A stretch of DNA of 64,000 nucleotides, from positions 4,514,501-4,578,500 of the forward strand of contig NZ_JALJWR010000001.1 of the NCBI RefSeq assembly GCF_024169315.1. Reading direction: 5' to 3'. Source of the stretch: Pseudomonas migulae. GTDB taxonomy: Bacteria; Pseudomonadota; Gammaproteobacteria; Pseudomonadales; Pseudomonadaceae. Numbering within the stretch: position 1 is the first letter of the stretch; every line of letters begins with the position of its first letter. A model generated the notes under the pieces. It was not told the origin of the DNA. It saw nothing but the letters and a program-made list of their open reading frames with translations, and made no database searches. Positions 27,213-35,098 of the stretch are shown here, piece after piece. Position numbers and translations under genes: made by a program.

Positions 27213-27746
27213 TTACTCCTTGCTGGCGAGCGGCGGTTCGGCGCCAGGGTTGAGGGTCAGTTGCATGAAGGTCAGGTCCAGCCAGCGGCCGAACTTGGTG
27301 CCGACCTGAGGCATTTGCCCGGTGGTCACGAAACCGACGCGTTCATGCAGGCGGATGGAAGCGGCATTGCCGCTTTCGATGGCAGCGACCATCACATGCT
27401 TGTCGCAGCCTTTGGCGCGCTCGATCAGCACGTCCATCAATTGCGGGCCGAGACCATTGCCGCGCTGGTCGCTGCGCACGTAGACCGAGTGCTCGACGGT
27501 GTGGCGGAAACCATCGAACGGTCGCCAGTCACCAAATGAAGCGTAGCCGAGTACGCTGTTATCGCCGTCGACGATCACCAGGATCGGATAGCCCTGGGCT
27601 TGTCGGGCACTGAACCAGGCTTGACGGTTGCCCAGGTCGACGGCCTGTTCGTTCCAGATCGCCGTGGTGTTGAGCACGGCATCGTTGTAGATGTCGCGGA
27701 TCGCCGGCAGGTCGGCGTGCACCGCATCGCGGATGTGGTAAGTCAT
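27213..27746 (-). CDS. GNAT acetyltransferase, phosphinothricin/methionine sulfoximine type
   Basis: 177-residue acetyltransferase of the Pat/MddA type that acetylates L-methionine sulfoximine, methionine sulfone and phosphinothricin. Family blocks are clear: IYNDAVLNTTAIWNE near residue 20, GYASFGDWRPFDGFRHTVEH, then the acetyl-CoA loop YVRSDQRGNGLGPQLMDVLI and MVAAIESGNAASIRLHERVGF. From memory, PAO1 PA4866 is in the same place between urease genes. These substrates are glutamine-synthetase inhibitors, which gives a loose link to nitrogen metabolism. Confidence 0.9.
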   Translation of the reverse strand: MTYHIRDAVHADLPAIRDIYNDAVLNTTAIWNEQAVDLGNRQAWFSARQAQGYPILVIVDGDNSVLGYASFGDWRPFDGFRHTVEHSVYVRSDQRGNGLGPQLMDVLIERAKGCDKHVMVAAIESGNAASIRLHERVGFVTTGQMPQVGTKFGRWLDLTFMQLTLNPGAEPPLASKE

Positions 27747-27755
27747 GGCGCGGCC

Positions 27756-28058
27756 TCAGGCGATGGGTTGGTGAACGGTGACCAGCTTGGTACCGTCGGG
27801 GAAGGTGGCTTCGACCTGAATCTCCGGGATCATTTCCGGGATGCCTTCCATCACTTGTTCGCGACTGAGCAGGGTAGTGCCGAAGTGCATCAGCTCGGCC
27901 ACGGTCCGGCCGTCACGCGCGCCTTCGAGCAGCGCTGCGGAAATGTAGGCCATGGCTTCCGGGTAGTTGAGTTTCACACCGCGCGCCAAACGCCGCTCGG
28001 CCACGAGGCCGGCGGTGAAGATCAGCAGCTTGTCTTTTTCGCGTGGGGTCAGGTCCAT
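27756..28058 (-). CDS. ureA: Urease gamma subunit UreA
   Basis: Smallest urease subunit, 100 residues, full family length. [20 protein letters not shown] at the start, [21 protein letters not shown] in the middle and the [19 protein letters not shown] block are diagnostic. It lies 9 bases before the acetyltransferase gene and after ureD and a REP doublet on the same strand. Confidence 0.97.
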   Translation of the reverse strand: MDLTPREKDKLLIFTAGLVAERRLARGVKLNYPEAMAYISAALLEGARDGRTVAELMHFGTTLLSREQVMEGIPEMIPEIQVEATFPDGTKLVTVHQPIA

Positions 28059-28110
28059 CGTTGGAATCCATCTGGGCAGATAAAAAAGTTCGGAACTGTA
28101 AACACAGACC

Positions 28111-28186
28111 CTGTAGGAGCGAGGCTTGCCCGCGAAGGGGACCTTGAGGCCGCCAAAAGCTTCGCGGGCAAGCCTCGCTCCTACAG
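28111..28186. repeat. REP doublet (REPIN) 9, between ureD and ureA
   Basis: CTGTAGGAGCGAGGCTTGCC...TTCGCGGGCAAGCCTCGCTCCTACAG with inner GGCCGCCAAAAGC. The inner 25 bases are nearly the same as in REPIN 10 at 29.8 kb, so the two are recent relatives. Confidence 0.93.
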
Positions 28187-28196
28187 ATTGCGGTGT

Positions 28197-29036
28197 TCAG
28201 GTGCTCCATATTCTGGGGGGGACGGCTTCCCGGCCAAGCAACGCCGGCCTGAGCAATCGCCATAATTCGATCAGCCAACCACGCGCCAACAGCGCTTCAC
28301 CGGCCAGGCATCGAGCCACCAAAAGCCCCGGCAACTGCGTCAAATCCCCGCGCACATCGTTGGGCAACGAGCGGCATTTCTCCAGCAACTCACTATCAAT
28401 CTCCCCCGTCACCAGCAACGTCGCAAACACCGGTTGCCCGTCCATCCCGATCGGCGAATCAAGCAAACCATCACCGCCGACAATGCGCTGGCGTTCGTGC
28501 CAGAGCAACTGGCCGTCGCAGCGAATATCCAGCTGCGCCTGAAAATGTCCGAGGTCGAAGCGCTCGCCGCTGGCCGGGCGGCCCAGCGCCACGACGTCCC
28601 AGTAGAACAACCGCGCGTCGCCTTCCAGATCAATGGACGTGCTGAGCTCGGCCTGGGCAGCGCTAAAGATAATTGTCTCTTGCGGCAGCCACTCCAGTGT
28701 CGCGCCGGCGGCCACTTTCAAGTCGAGGTTCTGATAAGCCGGCCCGGCTGCGCGATACCACTTGGCTGCGCCGGGGCTGGTGATTTGCGCCCACGCCCCA
28801 TGGCCGACGCTGGCGCTGATGTCGAGCCGGTCGCCACCGGCAATCCCGCCGGGCGGGTGCACGATGATGTGCTGGCACACTTCGGGTCCTTCGGCATACA
28901 GATGCTTCTGCACGCGCAACGGACCCTTGTGCCGGCGCTGAACCGGGCGCGTGCTGTCGCCGAATCGGGCATAGCCCAGTTCCAGCTCGGCATGCCAGCT
29001 AGGCGTGAACAGCGTGGTGTGGGCAGGTAAATTCAT
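28197..29036 (-). CDS. ureD: Urease accessory protein UreD (UreH)
   Basis: Scaffold protein that binds apo-urease and carries nickel through an internal tunnel with UreF and UreG. 279 residues. The blocks [35 protein letters not shown] (residues about 61-75) and the [11 protein letters not shown] motif are standard. It precedes ureA and follows urtE on the same strand with about 30 bases, so urea uptake and urease may share a transcript. Confidence 0.96.
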   Translation of the reverse strand: MNLPAHTTLFTPSWHAELELGYARFGDSTRPVQRRHKGPLRVQKHLYAEGPEVCQHIIVHPPGGIAGGDRLDISASVGHGAWAQITSPGAAKWYRAAGPAYQNLDLKVAAGATLEWLPQETIIFSAAQAELSTSIDLEGDARLFYWDVVALGRPASGERFDLGHFQAQLDIRCDGQLLWHERQRIVGGDGLLDSPIGMDGQPVFATLLVTGEIDSELLEKCRSLPNDVRGDLTQLPGLLVARCLAGEALLARGWLIELWRLLRPALLGREAVPPRIWST

Positions 29037-29066
29037 GGTTTTCAGTTATCGTTAGGACGCTACAGA

Positions 29067-29765
29067 TTAGATCGTTACCAGACCGCGTACACCCTCGGCT
29101 TCCATATTTTCTCCGCGACCCTGCTGCACGATCTCGCCGCGTGACATCACCAGGTATTGATCGGCCAGTTCGGCGGCGAAATCGTAGAACTGCTCCACCA
29201 GCAGAATCGCCATGTCGCCCCGTGCCGCGAGCTTCTTGATCACCGCGCCGATCTCCTTGATTACCGACGGCTGGATGCCTTCGGTGGGCTCGTCGAGGAT
29301 CAGCAACCGTGGTCGGCTGGCCAATGCCCTGCCGATGGCCAGCTGCTGTTGCTGTCCGCCGGACAGGTCACCGCCGCGCCGTTGCTTCATTTGCAGCAGC
29401 ACCGGGAACAGCTCGTAGATGAAGGCCGGGACTTCCTTCGCTTCGGAGCCGGGGAAGCGCGACAGGCCCATCAGCAGGTTTTCTTCCACGGTCAGCCGGC
29501 CAAAAATCTCCCGGCCTTGAGGTACGTAAGCGATTCCGGCGTGTACCCGTTGGTGCGGCTTGAAGGTGGTGATCGGCTTGCCTTCCCAGTTCACCGCGCC
29601 TTCTTTGGCCGGCAGCAAACCCATCAGGCATTTGAGCAGGGTGGTCTTGCCCACGCCATTGCGCCCGAGCAGGCAGGTGACTTCACCGACCTTCACGTCG
29701 AACGTCAGGCCGCGCAGGATGTGGCTACCGCCGTAGTACTGGTGCAGCTTGTCGACTTGCAGCAT
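29067..29765 (-). CDS. urtE: Urea ABC transporter ATPase UrtE
   Basis: One of two ATPases of the urea importer; 232 residues. Walker A GRNGVGKT at residues 33-40, signature LSGGQQQQLAIGRAL, Walker B LLILDEPTEGIQP (the EGIQPS variant is typical of UrtE) and the switch LLVEQFYDFA. Gene order and the neighbouring urease genes support urea rather than amino acids as substrate. A REP doublet separates it from urtD. Confidence 0.95.
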   Translation of the reverse strand: MLQVDKLHQYYGGSHILRGLTFDVKVGEVTCLLGRNGVGKTTLLKCLMGLLPAKEGAVNWEGKPITTFKPHQRVHAGIAYVPQGREIFGRLTVEENLLMGLSRFPGSEAKEVPAFIYELFPVLLQMKQRRGGDLSGGQQQQLAIGRALASRPRLLILDEPTEGIQPSVIKEIGAVIKKLAARGDMAILLVEQFYDFAAELADQYLVMSRGEIVQQGRGENMEAEGVRGLVTI

Positions 29766-29788
29766 TCTAAATACTCCTCAATCCCCTT

Positions 29789-29861
29789 GCAGGAGCGAGG
29801 CTTGCCCACGAAGGGGGCCTCAAGGCCGCCAAAAGCTTCGCGGGCAAGCCTCGCTCCTACG
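29789..29861. repeat. REP doublet (REPIN) 10, between urtD and urtE
   Basis: GCAGGAGCGAGGCTTGCCCACGAAGGGGGCC facing GCTTCGCGGGCAAGCCTCGC...TCCTAC with inner GGCCGCCAAAAGC, almost the same core as REPIN 9. The left arm has one substitution (CCCACG). Confidence 0.92.
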
Positions 29862-29870
29862 GGAGCAAAA

Positions 29871-30740
29871 TCATCTTCCGAGATAAACCTCGATCACCCG
29901 CTCATTTTCCTGCACCTGTTCCAGTGACCCTTCCGCCAGCACGCTACCCTGGTGCAACACGGTGACGTGGTCGGCGATGGAGCCCACAAAACCCATGTCA
30001 TGCTCCACCACCATCAGCGAATGCTTGCCCGCCAGGCTCTTGAACAGTTCGGCAGTGAACTCGGTTTCGGCGTCGGTCATGCCAGCCACCGGTTCGTCGA
30101 GCAGCAGCAGTTGCGGGTCTTGCATCAGCAACATGCCGATCTCCAGAAACTGCTTCTGACCGTGGGACAACAAACCTGCCGGGCGATTGACCGAGGCGGT
30201 CAGGCGGATGGTCTCCAGCACTTCGCTGATGCGATCCTTCTGTTCGCCACTCAAACGCGCCCGCAGGCTGGCCCACACCGACTTGTCGGTTTTCTGCGCC
30301 AGCTCCAGGTTCTCGAACACGCTCAGGGCTTCGAACACCGTTGGCTTCTGGAACTTGCGGCCGATGCCGGCCTGGGCAATCTGCACTTCGCTCATCTGCG
30401 TCAGGTCGAGGGTTTCACCGAACCAGGCTTTGCCGTGACTGGGGCGAGTCTTGCCGGTGATCACGTCCATCAAGGTGGTCTTGCCCGCGCCGTTGGGGCC
30501 GATGATGCAGCGCAGTTCGCCGACGCCGATGTACAGGTTCAGCGCGTTCAGCGCCTTGAAACCATCGAAGCTGACGCTGATGTCTTCCAGGGTCAGGATG
30601 GTGCCGTGGCGGGTATCCAGGCCGGGGCCGACGCGTTGGCCGAGGCCGATGGCGTCGCGGCTGCTGCCGGCGTCCTTGTTCGGATGCGGTGGATAAAAGG
30701 CCGGTTCGAGCATGAATTCAGCCGTCGCAGTCACTCTCAT
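29871..30740 (-). CDS. urtD: Urea ABC transporter ATPase UrtD
   Basis: Second ATPase of the urea importer; 289 residues, with an N-terminal extension of about 45 residues before the ABC domain (TLEDISVSFDGFKALNALNL). Walker A GPNGAGKT, signature LLSHGQKQFLEIGMLL, Walker B LLLLDEPVAGMTD and switch VVEHDMGFVGSIA are present. It overlaps urtC by 4 bases. Confidence 0.95.
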   Translation of the reverse strand: MRVTATAEFMLEPAFYPPHPNKDAGSSRDAIGLGQRVGPGLDTRHGTILTLEDISVSFDGFKALNALNLYIGVGELRCIIGPNGAGKTTLMDVITGKTRPSHGKAWFGETLDLTQMSEVQIAQAGIGRKFQKPTVFEALSVFENLELAQKTDKSVWASLRARLSGEQKDRISEVLETIRLTASVNRPAGLLSHGQKQFLEIGMLLMQDPQLLLLDEPVAGMTDAETEFTAELFKSLAGKHSLMVVEHDMGFVGSIADHVTVLHQGSVLAEGSLEQVQENERVIEVYLGR

Positions 30741-31816
30741 TGGTCACCCCTTTTCTTCAGCAGGCCGATCACCCCTTTGGGCAGGTACAAGGTCACGACG
30801 ATGAACAACGCGCCAAGGAAGAACAGCCAGTATTCCGGGAACGCCACGGTGAACCAGCTCTTCATGCCGTTGACCACGCCGGCGCCAAGCAGCGGGCCGA
30901 TCAGCGTGCCGCGTCCGCCCAGCGCCACCCACACGGCGGCCTCGATGGAGTTGGTCGGCGACATTTCGCTCGGGTTGATGATCCCGACTTGCGGCACATA
31001 GAGCGCGCCAGCCAAACCGCACAACACAGCGCTCAAGACCCAGACAAACAGCTTGAAACCGCGTGGATCGTAACCGCAAAACATCAGACGGTTTTCCGCA
31101 TCGCGCAGGGCGGTCAACACACGACCGAACTTGCTCTGCGCCAGACGCCAACCGATAAACAGGCTTGCCACCAGCAACACCACCGTGGCGAAAAACAGCA
31201 CCGCGCGGGTGCCGGGTTCGGTGATGCCGAAGCCGAGAATGGTGCGGAAATTAGTGAAGCCGTTGTTGCCGCCGAACCCGGTTTCGTTGCGGAAGAACAA
31301 CAGCATTCCCGCGAACGTCAGGGCCTGGGTCATGATCGAGAAATACACGCCCTTGATCCGCGAGCGGAAGGCAAAGAACCCGAACACCAGCGCCAGCAAC
31401 CCCGGCGCCAATACCACCAGGCACATCGACCAGAGGAAGCTGCTGGTACCGGTCCAGTACCACGGTAATTCGGTCCACGGCAGGAACGTCATGAACGCCG
31501 GTAAACCATCGCCCGAGGCCTGGCGCATCAGGTACATGCCCATCGCATAACCGCCGAGGGCGAAGAACAGGCCATGGCCGAGGGACAACAGGCCGGCGTA
31601 ACCCCACACCAGATCCAGCGCCAGTGCGACGATGGCGTAGCAAAGAATCTTGCCCACCAGGGTCAGGGTGTAGGCCGAGACATGCAGCGCACTGTCGGCG
31701 GACAACAGCGATAGCAGCGGCAATGTCAGCAGCAGAATGAGCACCACGACGCCGACGATCAGCGTGACTTTGGGGCCGGCTTTTTGTGTCGCGGTAACGA
31801 GCAGGGGCTGGTTCAT
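30737..31816 (-). CDS. urtC: Urea ABC transporter permease UrtC
   Basis: LivM-type inner-membrane permease of 359 residues with about ten hydrophobic segments; the core WGYAGLLSLGHGLFFALGGYA (near residue 68) and YDPRGFKLFVWVLSAVLCGLA are conserved in UrtC. It overlaps urtB by one base (TGATG) and urtD by four, so the operon is tightly coupled. Confidence 0.95.
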   Translation of the reverse strand: MNQPLLVTATQKAGPKVTLIVGVVVLILLLTLPLLSLLSADSALHVSAYTLTLVGKILCYAIVALALDLVWGYAGLLSLGHGLFFALGGYAMGMYLMRQASGDGLPAFMTFLPWTELPWYWTGTSSFLWSMCLVVLAPGLLALVFGFFAFRSRIKGVYFSIMTQALTFAGMLLFFRNETGFGGNNGFTNFRTILGFGITEPGTRAVLFFATVVLLVASLFIGWRLAQSKFGRVLTALRDAENRLMFCGYDPRGFKLFVWVLSAVLCGLAGALYVPQVGIINPSEMSPTNSIEAAVWVALGGRGTLIGPLLGAGVVNGMKSWFTVAFPEYWLFFLGALFIVVTLYLPKGVIGLLKKRGDQ

Positions 31817-33318
31817 CAGTCGATCACCCGTCCTTTCAGTGCGAAGAGGCCTTGCGGACGTTTCTGGATGAACAGAATGATCAGCGCGAGGATCAGGATC
31901 TTGCCGAGTACGGCGCCGATCTGCGGTTCGAGAATCTTGTTGGCGATACCCAGGCCGAACGCGGCGAGCACGCTACCGGCCAGTTGACCGACACCGCCGA
32001 GCACCACCACCAGGAACGAGTCGATGATGTAGCTCTGACCGAGGTCCGGGCCGACGTTGCCGATCTGGCTGAGGGCTACGCCACCGAGACCGGCAATGCC
32101 CGAGCCGAGACCGAAGGCGAGCATGTCGACCCGCCCGGTGGGTACGCCGCAGCAGGCGGCCATGTTGCGATTCTGAGTGACGGCGCGCACGTTCAAACCG
32201 AGGCGCGTCTTGTTCAGCAGCAGCCAGGTCAGCACCACCACAAACAGCGCGAACGCGATGATCACGATGCGGTTGTACGGCAGCACCAGATTCGGCAGCA
32301 CTTGAATCCCGCCGGACAACCAGGCCGGGTTGGCGACTTCAACGTTCTGCGCGCCGAACAGCAATCGGACCAGCTGAATCAGCATGAGGCTGATGCCCCA
32401 CGTCGCGAGCAGGGTTTCCAATGGGCGGCCGTAGAGGTGACGAATCACCGTGCGTTCCAGCGCCATGCCAATCGCAGCAGTGACGAAGAACGCCACCGGC
32501 AATGCGATCAGCGGATAGAACTCGATGGCTTGCGGGGCGAAACGCTGGAACATCAATTGCACTACGTACGTCGAGTAGGCGCCGAGCATCAGCATCTCGC
32601 CGTGGGCCATGTTGATCACGCCGAGCAGGCCGAAGGTGATCGCCAGGCCGAGCGCCGCGAGCAGCAGGATCGAGCCGAGTGACATGCCGCTGAAGGCTTG
32701 CCCGAGCATTTCACCGATCAGCAGTTTGCGTTTGACCTGGGCCAGGCTGGTTTCAGCGGCGGTGCGCACGGCGGCATCCGCTTCGACACCCGGTTGCAGC
32801 AGGCTTTCGAGACGGGTGCGCGCCAGTGGATCGCCGGTTTCACCGAGCAGGCGCACTGCGGCGAGGCGCACAGCCGGGTCGGTGTCGACCAGTTGCAGGT
32901 TGGCCAGGGCCAGGCTCAATGCGGCATGGACGCTTTCATCTTTTTCACCCGCCAGTTGCTGGTCGAGGAATTTCAGCTGCGCGGGTTTCGCGCTTTTCTG
33001 CAATTGCTGCCCGGCAGCCAGACGGGTTTTGGCGTCGGCGGCGAGCAATTGGTGGCTGGCCAGTGCGGTGTCGATCAGACCCCGCAGGCGATTGTTCAAA
33101 CGCAGGGTTTTGGCTTGGCCATCGACGGTCAACTCGCCTTGTTGCAGGGCGTTGATCAGTTCGATACGCGCCGGATTGGGCTGCGCGGCCCAGGCCTCCA
33201 GGAGTTTGGCTTGCTGCACGGGATTGGCGGCGACGAAGTCTTCGGCGTCGCTGGCGAACGTGGTCATCGGCAGCAAGAGTGCGATGGCAAGAATGAAACG
33301 GTAAAGGGCAGTCGGCAT
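31816..33318 (-). CDS. urtB: Urea ABC transporter permease UrtB
   Basis: LivH-type permease of 500 residues. A signal-like segment (residues 5-22) and a helical, HEAT-like periplasmic domain of about 170 residues precede the membrane part, which begins near LGSILLLAALGLAITFGLLGVINMAHGEMLMLGAY. This N-terminal extension is normal for UrtB and separates it from amino-acid LivH. The MAACCGVPTGRVDMLAFGLGSGIAGLGG block matches urea permeases. Confidence 0.95.
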   Translation of the reverse strand: MPTALYRFILAIALLLPMTTFASDAEDFVAANPVQQAKLLEAWAAQPNPARIELINALQQGELTVDGQAKTLRLNNRLRGLIDTALASHQLLAADAKTRLAAGQQLQKSAKPAQLKFLDQQLAGEKDESVHAALSLALANLQLVDTDPAVRLAAVRLLGETGDPLARTRLESLLQPGVEADAAVRTAAETSLAQVKRKLLIGEMLGQAFSGMSLGSILLLAALGLAITFGLLGVINMAHGEMLMLGAYSTYVVQLMFQRFAPQAIEFYPLIALPVAFFVTAAIGMALERTVIRHLYGRPLETLLATWGISLMLIQLVRLLFGAQNVEVANPAWLSGGIQVLPNLVLPYNRIVIIAFALFVVVLTWLLLNKTRLGLNVRAVTQNRNMAACCGVPTGRVDMLAFGLGSGIAGLGGVALSQIGNVGPDLGQSYIIDSFLVVVLGGVGQLAGSVLAAFGLGIANKILEPQIGAVLGKILILALIILFIQKRPQGLFALKGRVID

Positions 33319-33358
33319 GTCTTTGGCCTTGCGCGGACTAAATGTGAGAGCGGGCTTT

Positions 33359-33479
33359 TGTGGCGCGGGGATTTATCCCCGTTGGGTCGCGAAGCGGCGC
33401 CCAGCATTTCAAAGTCCAACCGCATGTAATGAGTTGACGTCTGCTTCGCAGCTGAACGGGGATAAATCCCCTCACCACA
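33359..33479. repeat. Second-family palindromic repeat, copy 2
   Basis: TGTGGCGCGGGGATTTATCC...GGGATAAATCCCCTCACCACA, 121 bases, between urtB and urtA. The flanks GAGAGCGGGCTTTTG and CAAAGGCCCGCTCCCAC extend the pairing outward and resemble REP ends, giving a composite element inside the urt operon. Confidence 0.87.
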
Positions 33480-33545
33480 AAGGCCCGCTCCCACAGGGAT
33501 TTGTGTCGGGCCTAAGCTCCGTACCCAGGCCCGACACCCAATGGC

Positions 33546-34811
33546 TTAGTTGCTCTTCACCGCATACTCCGGCTTCTTGTCGTTACCCGGAATGAACGGG
33601 CTCCACGGCTGGGCGCGGATCGGTCCTTCGGTCTGCCACACCACATTGAACTGACCGTCCGCCTGGATCTCGCCGATCATCACCGGCTTGTGCAAGTGGT
33701 GGTTGGTCTTGTCCATGGTCAGGGTGTACCCGGACGGCGCGGCAAAGGTCTGGCCGCCGAGGGCTTCGCGGACTTTGTCGACGTCGGTGGACTTGGCTTT
33801 CTCCGCCGCTTGCGCCCACATGTGAATGCCGACGTAGGTGGCTTCCATCGGGTCGTTGGTCACCGCTTTGTCGGCGCCCGGCAAGTTGTGTTTCTTCGCG
33901 TAGGCTTTCCAGTCGGCGACGAATTTCTTGTTCGCCGGGTTCTCCACCGATTCGAAGTAGTTCCACGCCGCGAGGTTGCCCACCAGCGGCTTGGTGTCGA
34001 TGCCGCGCAATTCTTCTTCACCCACCGAGAACGCCACGACCGGAACGTCGGTGGCTTTCAAACCCTGGTTGGCCAGCTCTTTATAGAACGGCACATTGGA
34101 GTCGCCGTTGACGGTGGAGATGACCGCCGTCTTGCCACCCGCCGAGAATTTCTTGATGTTGGCCACGATGGTTTGATAGTCGCTGTGGCCGAACGGGGTG
34201 TAGACCTCTTCGATGTCCTTGTCTGCCACCCCTTTGGAGTGCAGGAACGAGCGCAGGATCTTGTTGGTGGTGCGCGGATAGACGTAGTCGGTGCCGAGCA
34301 GGAAATAGCGCTTGGCGCTGCCGCCTTCTTCGCTCATCAAATATTCCACGGCCGGGATCGCCTGCTGGTTGGGCGCCGCGCCGGTGTAGAACACGTTGGG
34401 CGACATCTCTTCACCTTCGTACTGCACCGGGTAGAACAGCAAACCGTTGAGTTCTTCGAACACCGGCAATACCGATTTACGCGACACCGACGTCCAGCAA
34501 CCGAACACCACCGCGACTTTGTCCTGCGTCAGCAACTGCCGGCCCTTTTCGGCGAACAGCGGCCAGTTCGACGCCGGGTCCACGACCACCGGTTCCAGCA
34601 TCTTGCCGTTCACGCCGCCCTTGGCGTTGATCTCGTCGATGGTCATCAACGCCATGTCCTTCAGCGACGTTTCGGAGATCGCCATGGTGCCGGACAACGA
34701 ATGCAGAATACCGACCTTGATGGTCTCGGCGGCCTGGACGGTCCAGGTCAAGCCCATCGCGGCAATGCTTGCCGTGAGTGTAAAAGCCTTGATCAAGCTG
34801 CGACGCTTCAT
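33546..34811 (-). CDS. urtA: Urea ABC transporter substrate-binding protein UrtA
   Basis: Periplasmic urea receptor of 421 residues. The signal peptide begins MKRRSLIKAFTL, a twin-arginine-like pattern, with cleavage likely after VQA (residue 27). Family blocks include VGILHSLSGTMAISETSLKD, VVFGCWTSVSRKSVLPVFEE and GLLFYPVQYEGEEMSPNVFY. First gene of urtABCDE, behind a sigma-54-type promoter about 65 bases upstream, so nitrogen limitation is the likely signal. A repeat element separates it from urtB. Confidence 0.96.
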   Translation of the reverse strand: MKRRSLIKAFTLTASIAAMGLTWTVQAAETIKVGILHSLSGTMAISETSLKDMALMTIDEINAKGGVNGKMLEPVVVDPASNWPLFAEKGRQLLTQDKVAVVFGCWTSVSRKSVLPVFEELNGLLFYPVQYEGEEMSPNVFYTGAAPNQQAIPAVEYLMSEEGGSAKRYFLLGTDYVYPRTTNKILRSFLHSKGVADKDIEEVYTPFGHSDYQTIVANIKKFSAGGKTAVISTVNGDSNVPFYKELANQGLKATDVPVVAFSVGEEELRGIDTKPLVGNLAAWNYFESVENPANKKFVADWKAYAKKHNLPGADKAVTNDPMEATYVGIHMWAQAAEKAKSTDVDKVREALGGQTFAAPSGYTLTMDKTNHHLHKPVMIGEIQADGQFNVVWQTEGPIRAQPWSPFIPGNDKKPEYAVKSN

Positions 34812-35098
34812 TGTGCGATCTCCATGAACTTATGAATTTTCTTGGTTGGCAGATGCGGACTACTGAAGGGTGTTTTGCAAGGGCTGTGCCCGGTCGGGAA
34901 AAGGCCATGAAGTATCGTTTTTAACGTGTCAGCCGGAACGATCGCGCACCAGGCTGGGGCCGGTTTGCGAGAGGGGTGCACTGCTGTGCGCGGGATTGGT
35001 GCCGATTGCGTTCCGTACAAAAGCCGCACAGATATATATGTACCGCCCGCCGCGCTGAGGAATCTTGATCATGAGCACTCCATTCGAGTGAGCAGAAC
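34812..35098. other. Divergent promoter region urtA / giant modular protein
   Basis: 287 bases. The urtA side has the sigma-54 site described separately, with several GGTGC/GCACC pieces between 34940 and 35010 that could be NtrC half-sites. The other side holds AGATATATATGTACC near 35031, a possible -10 region for the plus-strand gene. Confidence 0.5.
34876..34890 (-). promoter_or_regulatory. Sigma-54 (RpoN) promoter of urtA
   Basis: On the minus strand the sequence reads GGCACAGCCCTTGCA, matching the -24/-12 consensus TGGCAC-N5-TTGC with GG and GC separated by exactly 10 bases. It lies 65 bases before the urtA start codon. Fits NtrC/RpoN control of urea uptake under nitrogen limitation. Confidence 0.8.
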
